Source: Candidatus Dependentiae bacterium (lineage in GTDB: Bacteria > Babelota > Babeliae > Babelales > RVW-14). From it: a stretch of DNA of 64,000 nt. Numbering within the stretch: position 1 is the stretch's first letter; each line of letters starts with the position of its first letter. Positions 45,626-54,061 of this stretch are shown here, piece by piece. Location of the stretch: the NCBI GenBank assembly GCA_018266175.1, contig JAFEAY010000025.1, positions 221,003 through 285,002 on the forward strand. The letters run 5' to 3'. The position numbers and the translations under genes are program-made. Under the pieces are notes generated by a model. It saw only the letters and a program-made list of their open reading frames with translations. It did no database searches and was not told the DNA's origin.

Positions 45626-46348
45626 ATGAAAAAGTTTATCAGTGTTGCGTTCTGTACTCTTATGTTGCTGAGCGCAACGGTTGAAGCGCAAAAGCTTGAA
45701 ACAATTGCATTTCAGCAAGATAAAATTAGCTTTTATTTTTTTCAAAATTTTCAAGAATTTATATCAGAAACTGGCCTAAATGAGCAGTTAAATAATGAGC
45801 TGAACTCTCTTTTTGACGATCAGGTACTAGATCCTCAAAAAGAATTTGAATCTCTTTTTTCTGATATATATGACAATATCAGTACCATAAAAGGTTCTGC
45901 TGAAGTGGAGTTTGCATATCCTGATAGTGATGATGAAAAAACTGGTGAAGCAATAGCTCAAACTTTTTATGAGCAAGCATATAAAAAGTTTGAAGAAGGA
46001 CAAGCATCGCTTGTTGTTGGGTTGAATAAAGCAGGAGTTCTCCAATTATTTTGCTTTATCAGTCAAGATATAGCTTGTTCTAATCTCTTGCATGTGGCGC
46101 ACAATCTTCTCATCCTGAACTCAAGTAATAATCTAATACCTTTTTTAAAAAGTATCAGCGTACTTATTAAAAGCAAAACAAATAATTCTGAAGTTGTTAT
46201 TTATTTACCAACAGGAGCAGTACTTCTTAAAGGTGCTTTAAAAAAAGAATATCTCAATGCTGATGGTTGGGTTACTAAGTTTAACATCGAAGAAAAAGGT
46301 TATTGCTTCAATATTTCAATCGATAAACTTACAAAGTTATCTTGTTAA
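45626..46348 (+). CDS. Exported GNAT-like family protein 1
   Basis: A 240-residue protein with a signal peptide (MKKFISVAFCTLMLLSATVEA) and a good Shine-Dalgarno (AGGAGAAGGAG). The key segment near residues 125-165, FEEGQASLVVGLNKAGVLQLFCF then a LLILNSSNNLIPFLKSISVLI helix, has the strand-turn-strand-helix pattern shared with five other exported proteins in this window. In the clearer members this resembles a GNAT acetyltransferase core. No acetyl-CoA loop is unambiguous here. Function unknown; paralogues follow directly. Confidence 0.6.
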   Translation: MKKFISVAFCTLMLLSATVEAQKLETIAFQQDKISFYFFQNFQEFISETGLNEQLNNELNSLFDDQVLDPQKEFESLFSDIYDNISTIKGSAEVEFAYPDSDDEKTGEAIAQTFYEQAYKKFEEGQASLVVGLNKAGVLQLFCFISQDIACSNLLHVAHNLLILNSSNNLIPFLKSISVLIKSKTNNSEVVIYLPTGAVLLKGALKKEYLNADGWVTKFNIEEKGYCFNISIDKLTKLSC

Positions 46349-46390
46349 GGCATAGAATTAAAGTAGTTTTTCATAAAAAAGGGGAGCTTT

Positions 46391-46969
46391 ATGAAAAAAG
46401 CTTTTGTTGGTTTTTTTTTTATTAGTGCATTGTTTTGTGGGACATTGTTGAGTATCGGGTATCTCCCTTTTGGGCAAGAAAAATTTACATTTCAGTACTT
46501 TAAATCGGGAATGATTTCTTCAAAGAATTTAGAGCCCAAGCTTTCTTATTTTTTACTGGATAATGATTTACAGCAAAGTTATACGATCCTTTGCGAAAAA
46601 TTCCAAAACAACACAGCGTCTATCCTTGTTGGTGTGAGCAGCTTGGATCAACTTATAAACATACTTTTTTTCCTTGAAGTAGACGATTCTACTCCGCATA
46701 CTCTCTATATATCACATCTAGTTTTTAAGAATAATTCAGCAAATAAATTGATGAGACTCTTGAAAGATCTTCTCTGTATCATTAAACGTGTAGATTCCCG
46801 AGATAAAGAAGTACATTTATACCTGCCAGAATATGCTCAATCGCTTAAAAAATCTTTGCTTAAAAAGTCTAAAAGAGATGATAGTTGGGTTTGTAGCGTT
46901 ATGAATGATGAATTTTCTCTTGAATGCCAGGTTAAGCTTTGCTCAAAAAGGCTTTCCTATGTCCCATAA
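46391..46969 (+). CDS. Exported GNAT-like family protein 2
   Basis: A 192-residue paralogue of the preceding gene: signal peptide (MKKAFVGFFFISALFCGTLLS), then KFQNNTASILVGVSSLDQLINILFFLEV aligned with the QASLVVGLNKAGVLQLFCFI segment of copy 1, followed by an LVFKNNSANKLMRLLKDLLCII helix and KEVHLYLPEYAQSLKKSLL. It lacks the acidic middle region of copy 1. GGGGAG lies before the ATG. Confidence 0.6.
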   Translation: MKKAFVGFFFISALFCGTLLSIGYLPFGQEKFTFQYFKSGMISSKNLEPKLSYFLLDNDLQQSYTILCEKFQNNTASILVGVSSLDQLINILFFLEVDDSTPHTLYISHLVFKNNSANKLMRLLKDLLCIIKRVDSRDKEVHLYLPEYAQSLKKSLLKKSKRDDSWVCSVMNDEFSLECQVKLCSKRLSYVP

Positions 46970-46984
46970 GCCTTTGTATTTTAT

Positions 46985-47028
46985 ACAGTATTTTATTCCT
47001 TATTTACTTAAATAAGATAAAATATTGT
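46985..47028. repeat. Long AT-rich inverted repeat
   Basis: ACAGTATTTTAT and CTTATTTA pair with TAAATAAG and ATAAAATATTGT around a two-base loop, with a two-base bulge and one G-T pair. It lies between two members of the exported GNAT-like family and could end transcription or mark a recombination site. Confidence 0.5.
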
Positions 47029-47071
47029 GCATCAAAAATATGTATGTTCGATCAATTCTCGAGATGATTTT

Positions 47072-47386
47072 ATGAAAATGCTAATAAAGTTGATAGTTTT
47101 TTGCATGATTCTCTGTTATTCAAGCACTTTATTTTGTTCAAAGTTTATTGGTTCAGTTGAAGGCATTGATTTTTACCACGTTACATTGTATAAAAAAATG
47201 ACAGAGCTTTCTCCGTTTCTGCAAAGTGACTTAGAAAAAAGCATTCGGAAGAACCTTCAGCACCAAAAAAAATACAAGAGCTTTAAAGCGGGAGAGATGA
47301 CATTAGTTGTGGGTCTCAATCAAAAATTAAAACTAGTAGTCTTTAGCTTTCAAGAAAACGCTGAAGACATTTTGATGATATCTTGA
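47072..47386 (+). pseudogene. Truncated exported GNAT-like family protein 3
   Basis: 104 residues from ATG 47072 (signal peptide MKMLIKLIVFCMILCYSSTLFC). The part FKAGEMTLVVGLNQKLKLVVFSF aligns with the core strand pair of the two preceding paralogues, but the frame stops soon after (ILMIS), so the following helix and C-terminal half are missing. No continuation was found in other frames of the next 40 bases. Either a decaying copy or a shortened form. Confidence 0.55.
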
Positions 47387-47427
47387 TAATAGTGAGTAAT
47401 TGAAAACAAGAAAAAAATGAATACATA

Positions 47428-47964
47428 ATGAAATTGATTGTTCTGTATGGCCCACCGGCCGCTGGGAAATTAACCATAGCTCGTGAGCTTGAAAAGCTTA
47501 CGAGCTTTCGCGTTATGGATATGAATCTTACACTTGCAGCAGTAACGCAACTGTTTCCCATGGGAACCCCTCGCTATCGCGAACTCAATAGAAGTTTTCG
47601 CGGTCAGCTTCTTGAGTCGGCAGCTCAAGATAATTTACCTGGGGTTATTTTAACACATGGTTATTCGCATCATGATAATGCTCCATTTATTCAAAGCCTT
47701 ATCGATCTCATGGAGCGCTATAATGGTGAAATTAATTTTGTGTATGTAACCTGCCCACTTGATGAGCTTGAAAAGCGAATTGCTTTACCATCACGCAAGC
47801 AACATGTTTATAAAGTAAATGATATTCAAACGCTGCGCGATCTTTTAAAAAGACGCTCGTTTCCTCAAATTCCATTCGTTAAAAACTTGGTTATTGATTC
47901 AAGTACTGTTACTCCAGAGCAGGCTGCACAAAAAATTTTTGATTATATTTCTCACGTGGTGTAA
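47428..47964 (+). CDS. P-loop kinase-like protein
   Basis: A 178-residue nucleoside/small-molecule kinase-like P-loop protein: LIVLYGPPAAGKLTIARELE (Walker A, residues 3-22), then LTHGYSHHDNAPFIQSLI and FVYVTCPLDELEKRI, typical of the shikimate/adenylylsulfate kinase superfamily. Late SFPQIPFVKNLVIDSSTVTPEQAAQKI fits the last strand and helix. No lid motif identifies the substrate. The 3-prime end overlaps the convergent exported-protein gene by 13 bases. Confidence 0.7.
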   Translation: MKLIVLYGPPAAGKLTIARELEKLTSFRVMDMNLTLAAVTQLFPMGTPRYRELNRSFRGQLLESAAQDNLPGVILTHGYSHHDNAPFIQSLIDLMERYNGEINFVYVTCPLDELEKRIALPSRKQHVYKVNDIQTLRDLLKRRSFPQIPFVKNLVIDSSTVTPEQAAQKIFDYISHVV

Positions 47965-48677
47965 AAATTTGGTAACGGAACCAAAGCAGTGAATGGGCTA
48001 TACCAATATTGAGGCTGAGTATGAATTTCATTCTGCTGCTCTTCTTGTGCTTCATGGACCCATTCTCTTTTGTCGCTGTAGTACCTTAACCCAAACTCTT
48101 TTATGGTAGACTCTAGAGGCCGAGGCACTGTTCGAGCTTTAATTCTGATTTTAACTGCATTTGGAGCATTCTTGCCCATGATGGTAACCATCTCTTTGTA
48201 GAGAGCCTTAAAAAGGTCTGAATTATGAATATCATTGATAAAAAAGCTTTCGATAAAAATTTCAGCTCCATTATTTTCAATCTTAAAAAAGGATGCGCCA
48301 AGAAGTTTTGATGTTGTGTCATATGCAACAACCAAATTAAGCTCATTTTTTCTAAAGCGCGTTTCCATTTTCAAAAATTCTTTGCCTATGGCTTGCTTAC
48401 GATCTTGTTGAGTAACAACAAAGTGGTTATTAAAGCCACAGTAGATATTTTTTTCATTATCAGAATAATCATGCATGAGTTGCTTAATAAATGATTCAAA
48501 GAGCTCTAATTCTCCTCCATCGCCCTGCAAGTAGCCAATTTTTGTCACTTCTGGGCGCTCCTTGAGCTGACATATAACTGGATTTTGTGCTTGCGCTTCT
48601 TTCATCGGCAAAGCAGATTCTGAGCAGAGTATGGATATAGTCGCTATAAATATCATTAAGTTCTTGTATATTTTCAT
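47952..48677 (-). CDS. Exported GNAT-like family protein 4
   Basis: A 241-residue protein with signal peptide MKIYKNLMIFIATISILCSESALP. From about residue 95 the sequence looks like an N-acetyltransferase core: FRKNELNLVVAYDTTSKLLGASFFKIE (beta 2-4), IFIESFFINDIHNSDLFKALYKEMVTIM (beta 4, loop and helix 3), VKIRIKARTVPRPLESTIKEFGLRYYSDKREWV (C-terminal GF-x-Y-like end). The Q/R-x-x-G-x-A loop that binds acetyl-CoA is not clear. This and the 53141-53824 gene are the closest pair in the family. Stop overlaps the convergent kinase-like gene. Confidence 0.65.
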   Translation of the reverse strand: MKIYKNLMIFIATISILCSESALPMKEAQAQNPVICQLKERPEVTKIGYLQGDGGELELFESFIKQLMHDYSDNEKNIYCGFNNHFVVTQQDRKQAIGKEFLKMETRFRKNELNLVVAYDTTSKLLGASFFKIENNGAEIFIESFFINDIHNSDLFKALYKEMVTIMGKNAPNAVKIRIKARTVPRPLESTIKEFGLRYYSDKREWVHEAQEEQQNEIHTQPQYWYSPFTALVPLPNFYTT

Positions 48678-48970
48678 CGGCTCTCCTCAATTCAATTATA
48701 TTGGTAACAGTTTTTGGGTGATTTTTTGATGAAGTATTAAACATTTTTATATGCATTCCTTTTCTCAAATATGTGTAAATATTTTCGATTACAAGATCAT
48801 ATTCTGTATTTTTACATTGTCACATACCTGTTTGGATCTTCAATGATCTTAATTAAATCGATTTTGAATTTTAAACGTACAAAGGATTTTTGCTGTTTTC
48901 CGTAAACTTGAATACGCAGATGCTTTGTGTAAAACTTGAAAGAAGTTTTTTCAAGTTTAAGGAGATGCGT

Positions 48971-49699
48971 ATGAAAAAATTACTCAGTATTCTTGTTTTA
49001 GCATTTGCTTTGGCGCAGGGAAGCCTTTTTGGTTTGGGCGAACCTGTTGCTTGTTTTGTTATTAATTATGAAAGCTTTAATTGTTTTCATTGTACGACCG
49101 TAGAAGATCTTTTACGGTTATTTCCACTAGAGTCAGGTGATGCACAGCCTTTTGATCGAATTTTGGAAATGATTGTTGCACGTCAAAAAGATAATGTGCA
49201 AGGCGCAATTAACTATTTGAGAACTCAGTATCAAGAGTTAAACGAAGAAGATCGAGAGGCTTACATTTGTAAGTACTTTTTAGAGGGTGAAGTTGATGCA
49301 CAAAGTTATATTCGTAAGTATTATACAGCTCGATATGAAAATTTTGTGCAAGGAAAGTCTCAGCTTCTTGTTTGTGTAAATGCGGTCAGAGAAGTGCGAG
49401 GCGTGTTCTTTTTTACCGTAGATAATACCTTTAATAAAGCACTTCTTATTTGCGGAGAATGTTTAATTGATGTTCCAAAAGAACACACTTTTACAGTTCT
49501 TCCCAGAGTATGGGATATTATTGCACGCAATTTTTGTGTCGATTCCCTGGTACTCATTCTAGGAGTTCCTAAGGCTGCAACTCCGGTCATGGACAAAGGT
49601 TTTATCCATCCTGCAAAAATGAAGCAGTGCGAATATACCGGTAGCCTCATTGATCGTGAAATATATGACGTATTTGAACGAGCAATTGAGCAAGAATAA
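48971..49699 (+). CDS. Exported GNAT-like family protein 5
   Basis: A 242-residue protein; ATG 48971 is chosen for AAGGAGA upstream and the signal peptide MKKLLSILVLAFALAQGSLFG. The core segment FVQGKSQLLVCVNAVREVRGVFFFTVDN then ALLICGECLIDVPKEHTFTVLPRVWDIIARNF matches the strand-helix pattern of its paralogues. SLVLILGVPKAATPVMDKGFIHPA is the C-terminal strand. A ten-base-pair hairpin (AAACTTGAAA / TTTCAAGTTT) ends two bases before the ribosome site and may affect translation. Confidence 0.62.
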   Translation: MKKLLSILVLAFALAQGSLFGLGEPVACFVINYESFNCFHCTTVEDLLRLFPLESGDAQPFDRILEMIVARQKDNVQGAINYLRTQYQELNEEDREAYICKYFLEGEVDAQSYIRKYYTARYENFVQGKSQLLVCVNAVREVRGVFFFTVDNTFNKALLICGECLIDVPKEHTFTVLPRVWDIIARNFCVDSLVLILGVPKAATPVMDKGFIHPAKMKQCEYTGSLIDREIYDVFERAIEQE

Positions 49700-49772
49700 A
49701 ATTTGTAGAGCACACGATATATCTTTTAAGTGCGGACAATGAGGCTTGTGGTAAGGCAAGTATTATTATTTT

Positions 49773-50447
49773 TTAAGATTCTTGTGGAAGATTCCATATA
49801 GATATACTTCCATCATGCCCCAAAAAAAGAATAGATGCTGTTTTGTGATAAGAATAAATAATTGGATCTTCCAAGCGAGAAAAATCACTGCTATTTATTT
49901 TTCCTTCATTACGTGCATTTATTAGGGATTCCATATTTAGTGATGCTTTGATTATCTCTCTGTTGTTTATAACAGCGTCTTCATTAGGAAACCAGCTTCC
50001 ACATTCATCATCGGCAATACTAGGCATATTTAAAATGATACTCTCTTGTTCTTCGGAAGGTTTTGATTTTTGGATATATTTTGATTGAAGGATTGAAGTT
50101 GCTATCTCAGGGATTAAATAAAAATACTGGTGATCAGAGAACAGATTTAAGATTATTAAATTAACCGTACTACCTTGTTGTGGTTCAAGGATTGCTTTAA
50201 TAGGATATCCCAGAAGATTCGTTCCACAAGTAATCGATTTTTTATTAACCAATTCACCATTTTTTAGATCAAACATTTCTATTCTATTTTTTCTATCACC
50301 AACAAGCAAAAGATCATTTGAAAGTAGCTGGACAAAAGAGATCATATCTTGTGCGTAACGTGGTTTTATGAGTTGCGAAAAGTCGTAGTGTTCAGCTTCA
50401 AGTGAAGTTGTCATAAAGTTAAATAGGAGAACAATAAAAAATATCAT
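49773..50447 (-). CDS. Exported WD40-like beta-propeller fragment
   Basis: A 224-residue protein with a signal peptide (MIFFIVLLFNFMTTSLEA). Residues 40-65, FVQLLSNDLLLVGDRKNRIEMFDLKNGE, and the C-terminal TASILFLGHDGSISIWNL have WD40-blade character, but the stretch between is only long enough for two or three more blades. It may be a small or decayed propeller. Resembles the repeat region at the end of the MutS-like protein in general style. Function unknown. Confidence 0.55.
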   Translation of the reverse strand: MIFFIVLLFNFMTTSLEAEHYDFSQLIKPRYAQDMISFVQLLSNDLLLVGDRKNRIEMFDLKNGELVNKKSITCGTNLLGYPIKAILEPQQGSTVNLIILNLFSDHQYFYLIPEIATSILQSKYIQKSKPSEEQESIILNMPSIADDECGSWFPNEDAVINNREIIKASLNMESLINARNEGKINSSDFSRLEDPIIYSYHKTASILFLGHDGSISIWNLPQES

Positions 50448-50554
50448 TATTTTTCCAATTAATTAAGACAATGTTTTTATCTGTTTTATCATCTAAAAAA
50501 CCATCTTCGATAATAGCACGAGTATTGGCTTTTCCCAATATGCAGAAAACATTT

Positions 50555-51253
50555 TTATGAGCTTGATTGGTACGATATTGCAAGATCTACCAATTCAGGA
50601 TTTACATCAAGAGCGTTACCTCCTCCAGCTTCAATGGGATCACTGGTCCACCATTTATAGGCAAGATAGCTCACAAGAACAATTCCAAGCACACTCATAA
50701 TCGAATAAAAAGCTTTCTTCTTTGCTGGAAGTGCGTTGAAATAATGAACAAGCGGTTGCCCCCAACTTCCAAGCTTTGCAAGCATGGTCCGAAATACTTG
50801 TTCCCCTTGCGCAATAATCAGTGGAATGCCAGCTTGTGCTTTGGTGAGAACAAGAATGCGCATGTCAGATGTAGATTGGTTGCAATAAGGGCATAGTTGA
50901 GATGCTGCAAGCCAGGGGATGATGCAGCCGATATGAAATCCATGGCGACATTGCGAAAATATGCTCAGAGCATCTCCAACCTTAAAGCAGCTTATGCAAA
51001 TTGCGCATTGAATATTTGAAACATCTGGATCTTGATCATGTTGCTCCAAAGACCCTCCATCTTTATTTTCTGGATTGTCAATTTGGTTATCTTCACTTGA
51101 TTGGCTTACTTCTTGTGGTAACCAATTAATAGGAAGTGGAAGCTGTTTTTGAAGGCTGGCTGCGCTGAGCATTGCAACAAGTTCTGATAGAAAAAAAAGA
51201 TTTTTTAAAACTATTATTGCTACAACAATAATAAATTTTTGTGTTTCAGTCAT
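50555..51253 (-). CDS. Membrane RING-H2 finger protein, putative E3 ubiquitin ligase
   Basis: A 232-residue protein from ATG 51253 (GGGGAGGCGCTC upstream). A hydrophobic N-terminus (residues 6-30) is followed by an acidic linker and then a RING-H2 finger near residues 78-118: CAIC, then SQCRHGFHIGC, then CPYC, giving C3H2C3 spacing as in eukaryotic membrane E3 ligases. A C-terminal membrane helix (SIMSVLGIVLVSYLAYKWW) and a short tail follow. All eight zinc ligands are present. Activity would need host E2 and ubiquitin, so a host-directed role is likely but inferred. Confidence 0.83.
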   Translation of the reverse strand: MTETQKFIIVVAIIVLKNLFFLSELVAMLSAASLQKQLPLPINWLPQEVSQSSEDNQIDNPENKDGGSLEQHDQDPDVSNIQCAICISCFKVGDALSIFSQCRHGFHIGCIIPWLAASQLCPYCNQSTSDMRILVLTKAQAGIPLIIAQGEQVFRTMLAKLGSWGQPLVHYFNALPAKKKAFYSIMSVLGIVLVSYLAYKWWTSDPIEAGGGNALDVNPELVDLAISYQSSS

Positions 51254-51492
51254 GAGCGCCTCCCCTAAATTTAAAGTGGTGATAAGCACCCTGCAAAGCT
51301 GCAAGGTCAAACCAAACCCAGTCAATCTATCCCATTAAGATAGGAGAGTAGAAGAATTTCGTAATGTTATTTTAAAAGAAGGTGTTGTATGGCATCAATC
51401 TGCACGCGTATAGAGTACTTTAGAATGGCTCTTCAGAGCAGTTTACTTTTTGGACCTGATTTTCTGATTCAAAATAAAATTTTATGACTGCG

Positions 51493-51981
51493 TTACTCTC
51501 GACTTTGAATGTCTATAACTTCATAGCTATGCCCAGTTGCTTTCAAAAATGCCTCTACGTCTTGGGGTTGAATTACCAGCGTTGCCGTATTAATTAGTGG
51601 ATGACTTTGCAGAGGTTGCCCCCAAATCTGCTGATCAAAAATAACCCTTACTGCATGACCTGTATCATTCATTAATCCTAAAATGGTGACCGAACCCGGT
51701 TCAACACCAAGGTATTCTTTTAAGCGTTCTTCAGAACCAAAGCTTAGCTTTGAGACATTAAGAAGATCTTTAAGCTTTTTAAGATCAATCCGTTTATCTT
51801 CTGAGATAACAACAAGAAAGTGTTGTCCACTTCTACTGTCATACAAAAACAAATTTTTAATTGAGCAACCGGGCATAGGAGGGCAAAGCTCTTTTGCCTC
51901 TTCGCAAGTGAAAACGGCTGGGTGGTCAAAGCGTTCATACGCTATGTTGTTATCTTTTAAAAAAGCATAAATATCATTCAT
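51493..51981 (-). CDS. YbaK/ProX-type aminoacyl-tRNA deacylase
   Basis: A 162-residue trans-editing protein of the PrdX/ProXp-ala kind that removes mischarged amino acids (usually Ala) from tRNA-Pro. It shows ERFDHPAVFTCEEAKELCPPMPG near the N-terminus, then KNLFLYDSRSGQHFLVVISEDKRIDLKKL with the catalytic Lys region, and GSVTILGLMNDTGHAVRVIFDQQIW with the GxV and D residues of the fold. Length is typical. Stands alone with no clear Shine-Dalgarno. Confidence 0.88.
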   Translation of the reverse strand: MNDIYAFLKDNNIAYERFDHPAVFTCEEAKELCPPMPGCSIKNLFLYDSRSGQHFLVVISEDKRIDLKKLKDLLNVSKLSFGSEERLKEYLGVEPGSVTILGLMNDTGHAVRVIFDQQIWGQPLQSHPLINTATLVIQPQDVEAFLKATGHSYEVIDIQSRE

Positions 51982-52096
51982 AATTTTTCATTGAGCCTAA
52001 AAAGCTTTATGGAGTTTTCATTGAAATACTCGATGAGCTTAAAGTAAAATAATTCTTATTTCAAACATGAGTTCATAGAGTAGTAAGGGGTGTATC

Positions 52097-53128
52097 ATGA
52101 AAAATATCACATGTTCAGAATTTATAAAAAAGCTTCCTAAGGCTGAGCTTCACGTTCATATTGAAGGAACCATGGAGCCGGAGCAGCTTTTTGTATTTGC
52201 TGATCGTAACAAGATACAAGTACCATCTAATCTGATTACTCAAGAAAATAAATATGCATTTTATGATTACCAATCTTTTATTGATACCTACATTCTTGCA
52301 ACCAATGTTTTACAGCATGAACAAGACTTTTATGATGTAACGATGGCCTATCTCAAAAAGGCTCATGAACAAGGCGTGTTGCACAGCGAGATATTTTTTG
52401 ATTTACAAACCTACATGCCGCGCAACATTGCGCCAGAAATAATTATTGATGGCATTGAGCTGGCGCTTGTTGATGGTCAAAAACAGTTTGGAATTTCTGC
52501 TTTTTTGATTATGTGTTTTATCAGGCATTTGAGCGAAAGTGATGCATTCAAAGCACTTGAGCTTGCTCATGCAAAGCATAGTAAAATTGTTGGAGTTGGA
52601 CTTGCTTCCGCTGAGCAAGGTAATCCACCGTCAAAATTTGAGCGTGTTTTTGCTCAAGCCCGATCGTATGGCTACCACGTTGTTGCTCATGCGGCAGAAA
52701 AAGGCGATGCGGGTCCGGCCATGATTCGCGAAGCATTAGATTTGCTTGGGGCCGAGCGTATTGATCATGGAGTTGGATGCATGGCGGATCAAGACCTTGT
52801 TACAGAACTTGTTTACAAGCAAATTCCTCTAACCGTTTGTCCACTTTCAAATATTGTGCTCGGAGGCTTTGAAAAGCTTGAAGATCATCCTCTTAAGCAG
52901 ATGCTTAACGCAGGATTGATGGTTTCAATTAATTCTGACGACCCAGCATTTTTTGGTGGTTATATTGCAGACAATTATCAAGCGGTTGCTGATGCACTCA
53001 AACTTTCATGTGGTGAACTTGTAATGTGTGCCCGCAATTCTTTTAAAAGTTCTTTTTTAGATGAGTCAAAAAAGAATGATTATGGGCAGATGCTTGCTCT
53101 CTATATTGCTCAACATACATGTTTGTAG
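52097..53128 (+). CDS. Adenine deaminase, adenosine-deaminase superfamily
   Basis: A 343-residue metal-dependent amidohydrolase. LPKAELHVHIEGTMEPEQLF gives the HxH metal pair (near residues 18-20), VAHAAEKGD the next His and catalytic Glu, ERIDHGVGC a further His, and NSDDPAFFGGYI the Asp pair. Segments such as IMCFIRHLSESDAF, VGLASAEQGNPPSKFERVF and PLTVCPLSNIVL match the adenine deaminase (type 2) branch, so adenine to hypoxanthine is more likely than adenosine deamination. Fits purine salvage together with the NupC-like transporter. AAGGGGTG precedes the ATG. Confidence 0.85.
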   Translation: MKNITCSEFIKKLPKAELHVHIEGTMEPEQLFVFADRNKIQVPSNLITQENKYAFYDYQSFIDTYILATNVLQHEQDFYDVTMAYLKKAHEQGVLHSEIFFDLQTYMPRNIAPEIIIDGIELALVDGQKQFGISAFLIMCFIRHLSESDAFKALELAHAKHSKIVGVGLASAEQGNPPSKFERVFAQARSYGYHVVAHAAEKGDAGPAMIREALDLLGAERIDHGVGCMADQDLVTELVYKQIPLTVCPLSNIVLGGFEKLEDHPLKQMLNAGLMVSINSDDPAFFGGYIADNYQAVADALKLSCGELVMCARNSFKSSFLDESKKNDYGQMLALYIAQHTCL

Positions 53129-53140
53129 ATTCAAAATTTA

Positions 53141-53824
53141 TTATGAAATAATGCACCAGCGTTCGTACGTGCTCAAATGATGTTCGTATGCGTCAATCGA
53201 CCATGTAGAGTGTCCGTCGAGGGAATAATATTTATAAAATTGTAGTGAAATTTGTTTGAAGCCATAACTTTGTAATTGAGGTATAGATAGTTCAGGAACA
53301 GTCCTTCTGAAGATTACAATGCTTGTTGTGTAAGGGTATGCTTTCTGAATAACCGCCATCATTCCATAATAAACTTTTTCAAAAAGCGTAAGGTCATAAA
53401 TATTTTGAATAAAGAGGCTCTGGATAATAACTTGCGTGTTGTAGGCATAAAAAAAGCATCCACCTAATAACTGGCCGATTTCATTTTTAGCTGATGCAAA
53501 AAGCAATTGCTTGTTACGAAATTTTACCATCATATTAAAAAATTCTTTTCCAGCAGATCTTTTAATATCATCTTCGGTTGCGTCGTTAATACCAGAATAT
53601 TCATCTTTTGCTTGCTGGGAGTATTGCTCGATATATTGAAAGTAAAATTGTATAAAGAGTTCTTTTTCTTCTTTTAAGCATGTTTCTCGTTTATCGGCAG
53701 GGGGGTTTACGAGGCTACATCTGATTTGCTTGTAATTATTTGAAATATTGTTTGCTTCATCATCCATGGCGTAGAGTGAGGTTATACAAAAAATAAAGAG
53801 CAGCGCTAAAAAAAAGTACTTCAT
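53141..53824 (-). CDS. Exported GNAT-like family protein 6
   Basis: A 227-residue protein; ATG 53824 has GAGGG upstream and starts the signal peptide MKYFFLALLFIFCITSLYA. The core FRNKQLLFASAKNEIGQLLGGCFFYAYN then VIIQSLFIQNIYDLTLFEKVYYGMMAVIQKAYP and IVIFRRTVPELSIPQLQSYGFKQI aligns well with the 47952-48677 protein, including RTVP near the end. Closest of the six to a GNAT fold. Convergent with adenine deaminase, 12 bases apart. Confidence 0.65.
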   Translation of the reverse strand: MKYFFLALLFIFCITSLYAMDDEANNISNNYKQIRCSLVNPPADKRETCLKEEKELFIQFYFQYIEQYSQQAKDEYSGINDATEDDIKRSAGKEFFNMMVKFRNKQLLFASAKNEIGQLLGGCFFYAYNTQVIIQSLFIQNIYDLTLFEKVYYGMMAVIQKAYPYTTSIVIFRRTVPELSIPQLQSYGFKQISLQFYKYYSLDGHSTWSIDAYEHHLSTYERWCIIS

Positions 53825-54061
53825 TATCGCCCTCATAATTATTAATTTTGGTTGGCGTAATTGGACCTGAAGCAAAAAGATTTTAATTTATTTTTTATAA
53901 TAGCGTGAACTGCTCGATTAAAAGAAGAGAATAAAAATATTTTTTGGGATTACAAATTTTGAGTGTTTTGTTCGCTGGTTGCCACTTTAATTCTTTTGAT
54001 CCTGAGATAGACTAAAGGCTTATTAAATTTATAGAGCAATTTTTATACAAAAAGGTACTTT

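Noticed and set aside
51254..51492. Possible gene remnant or small RNA in the gap between the RING-H2 and YbaK genes.
   Set aside because: Only a weak five-base-pair hairpin (CTATC / GATAG) and no frame or conserved motif could be supported.
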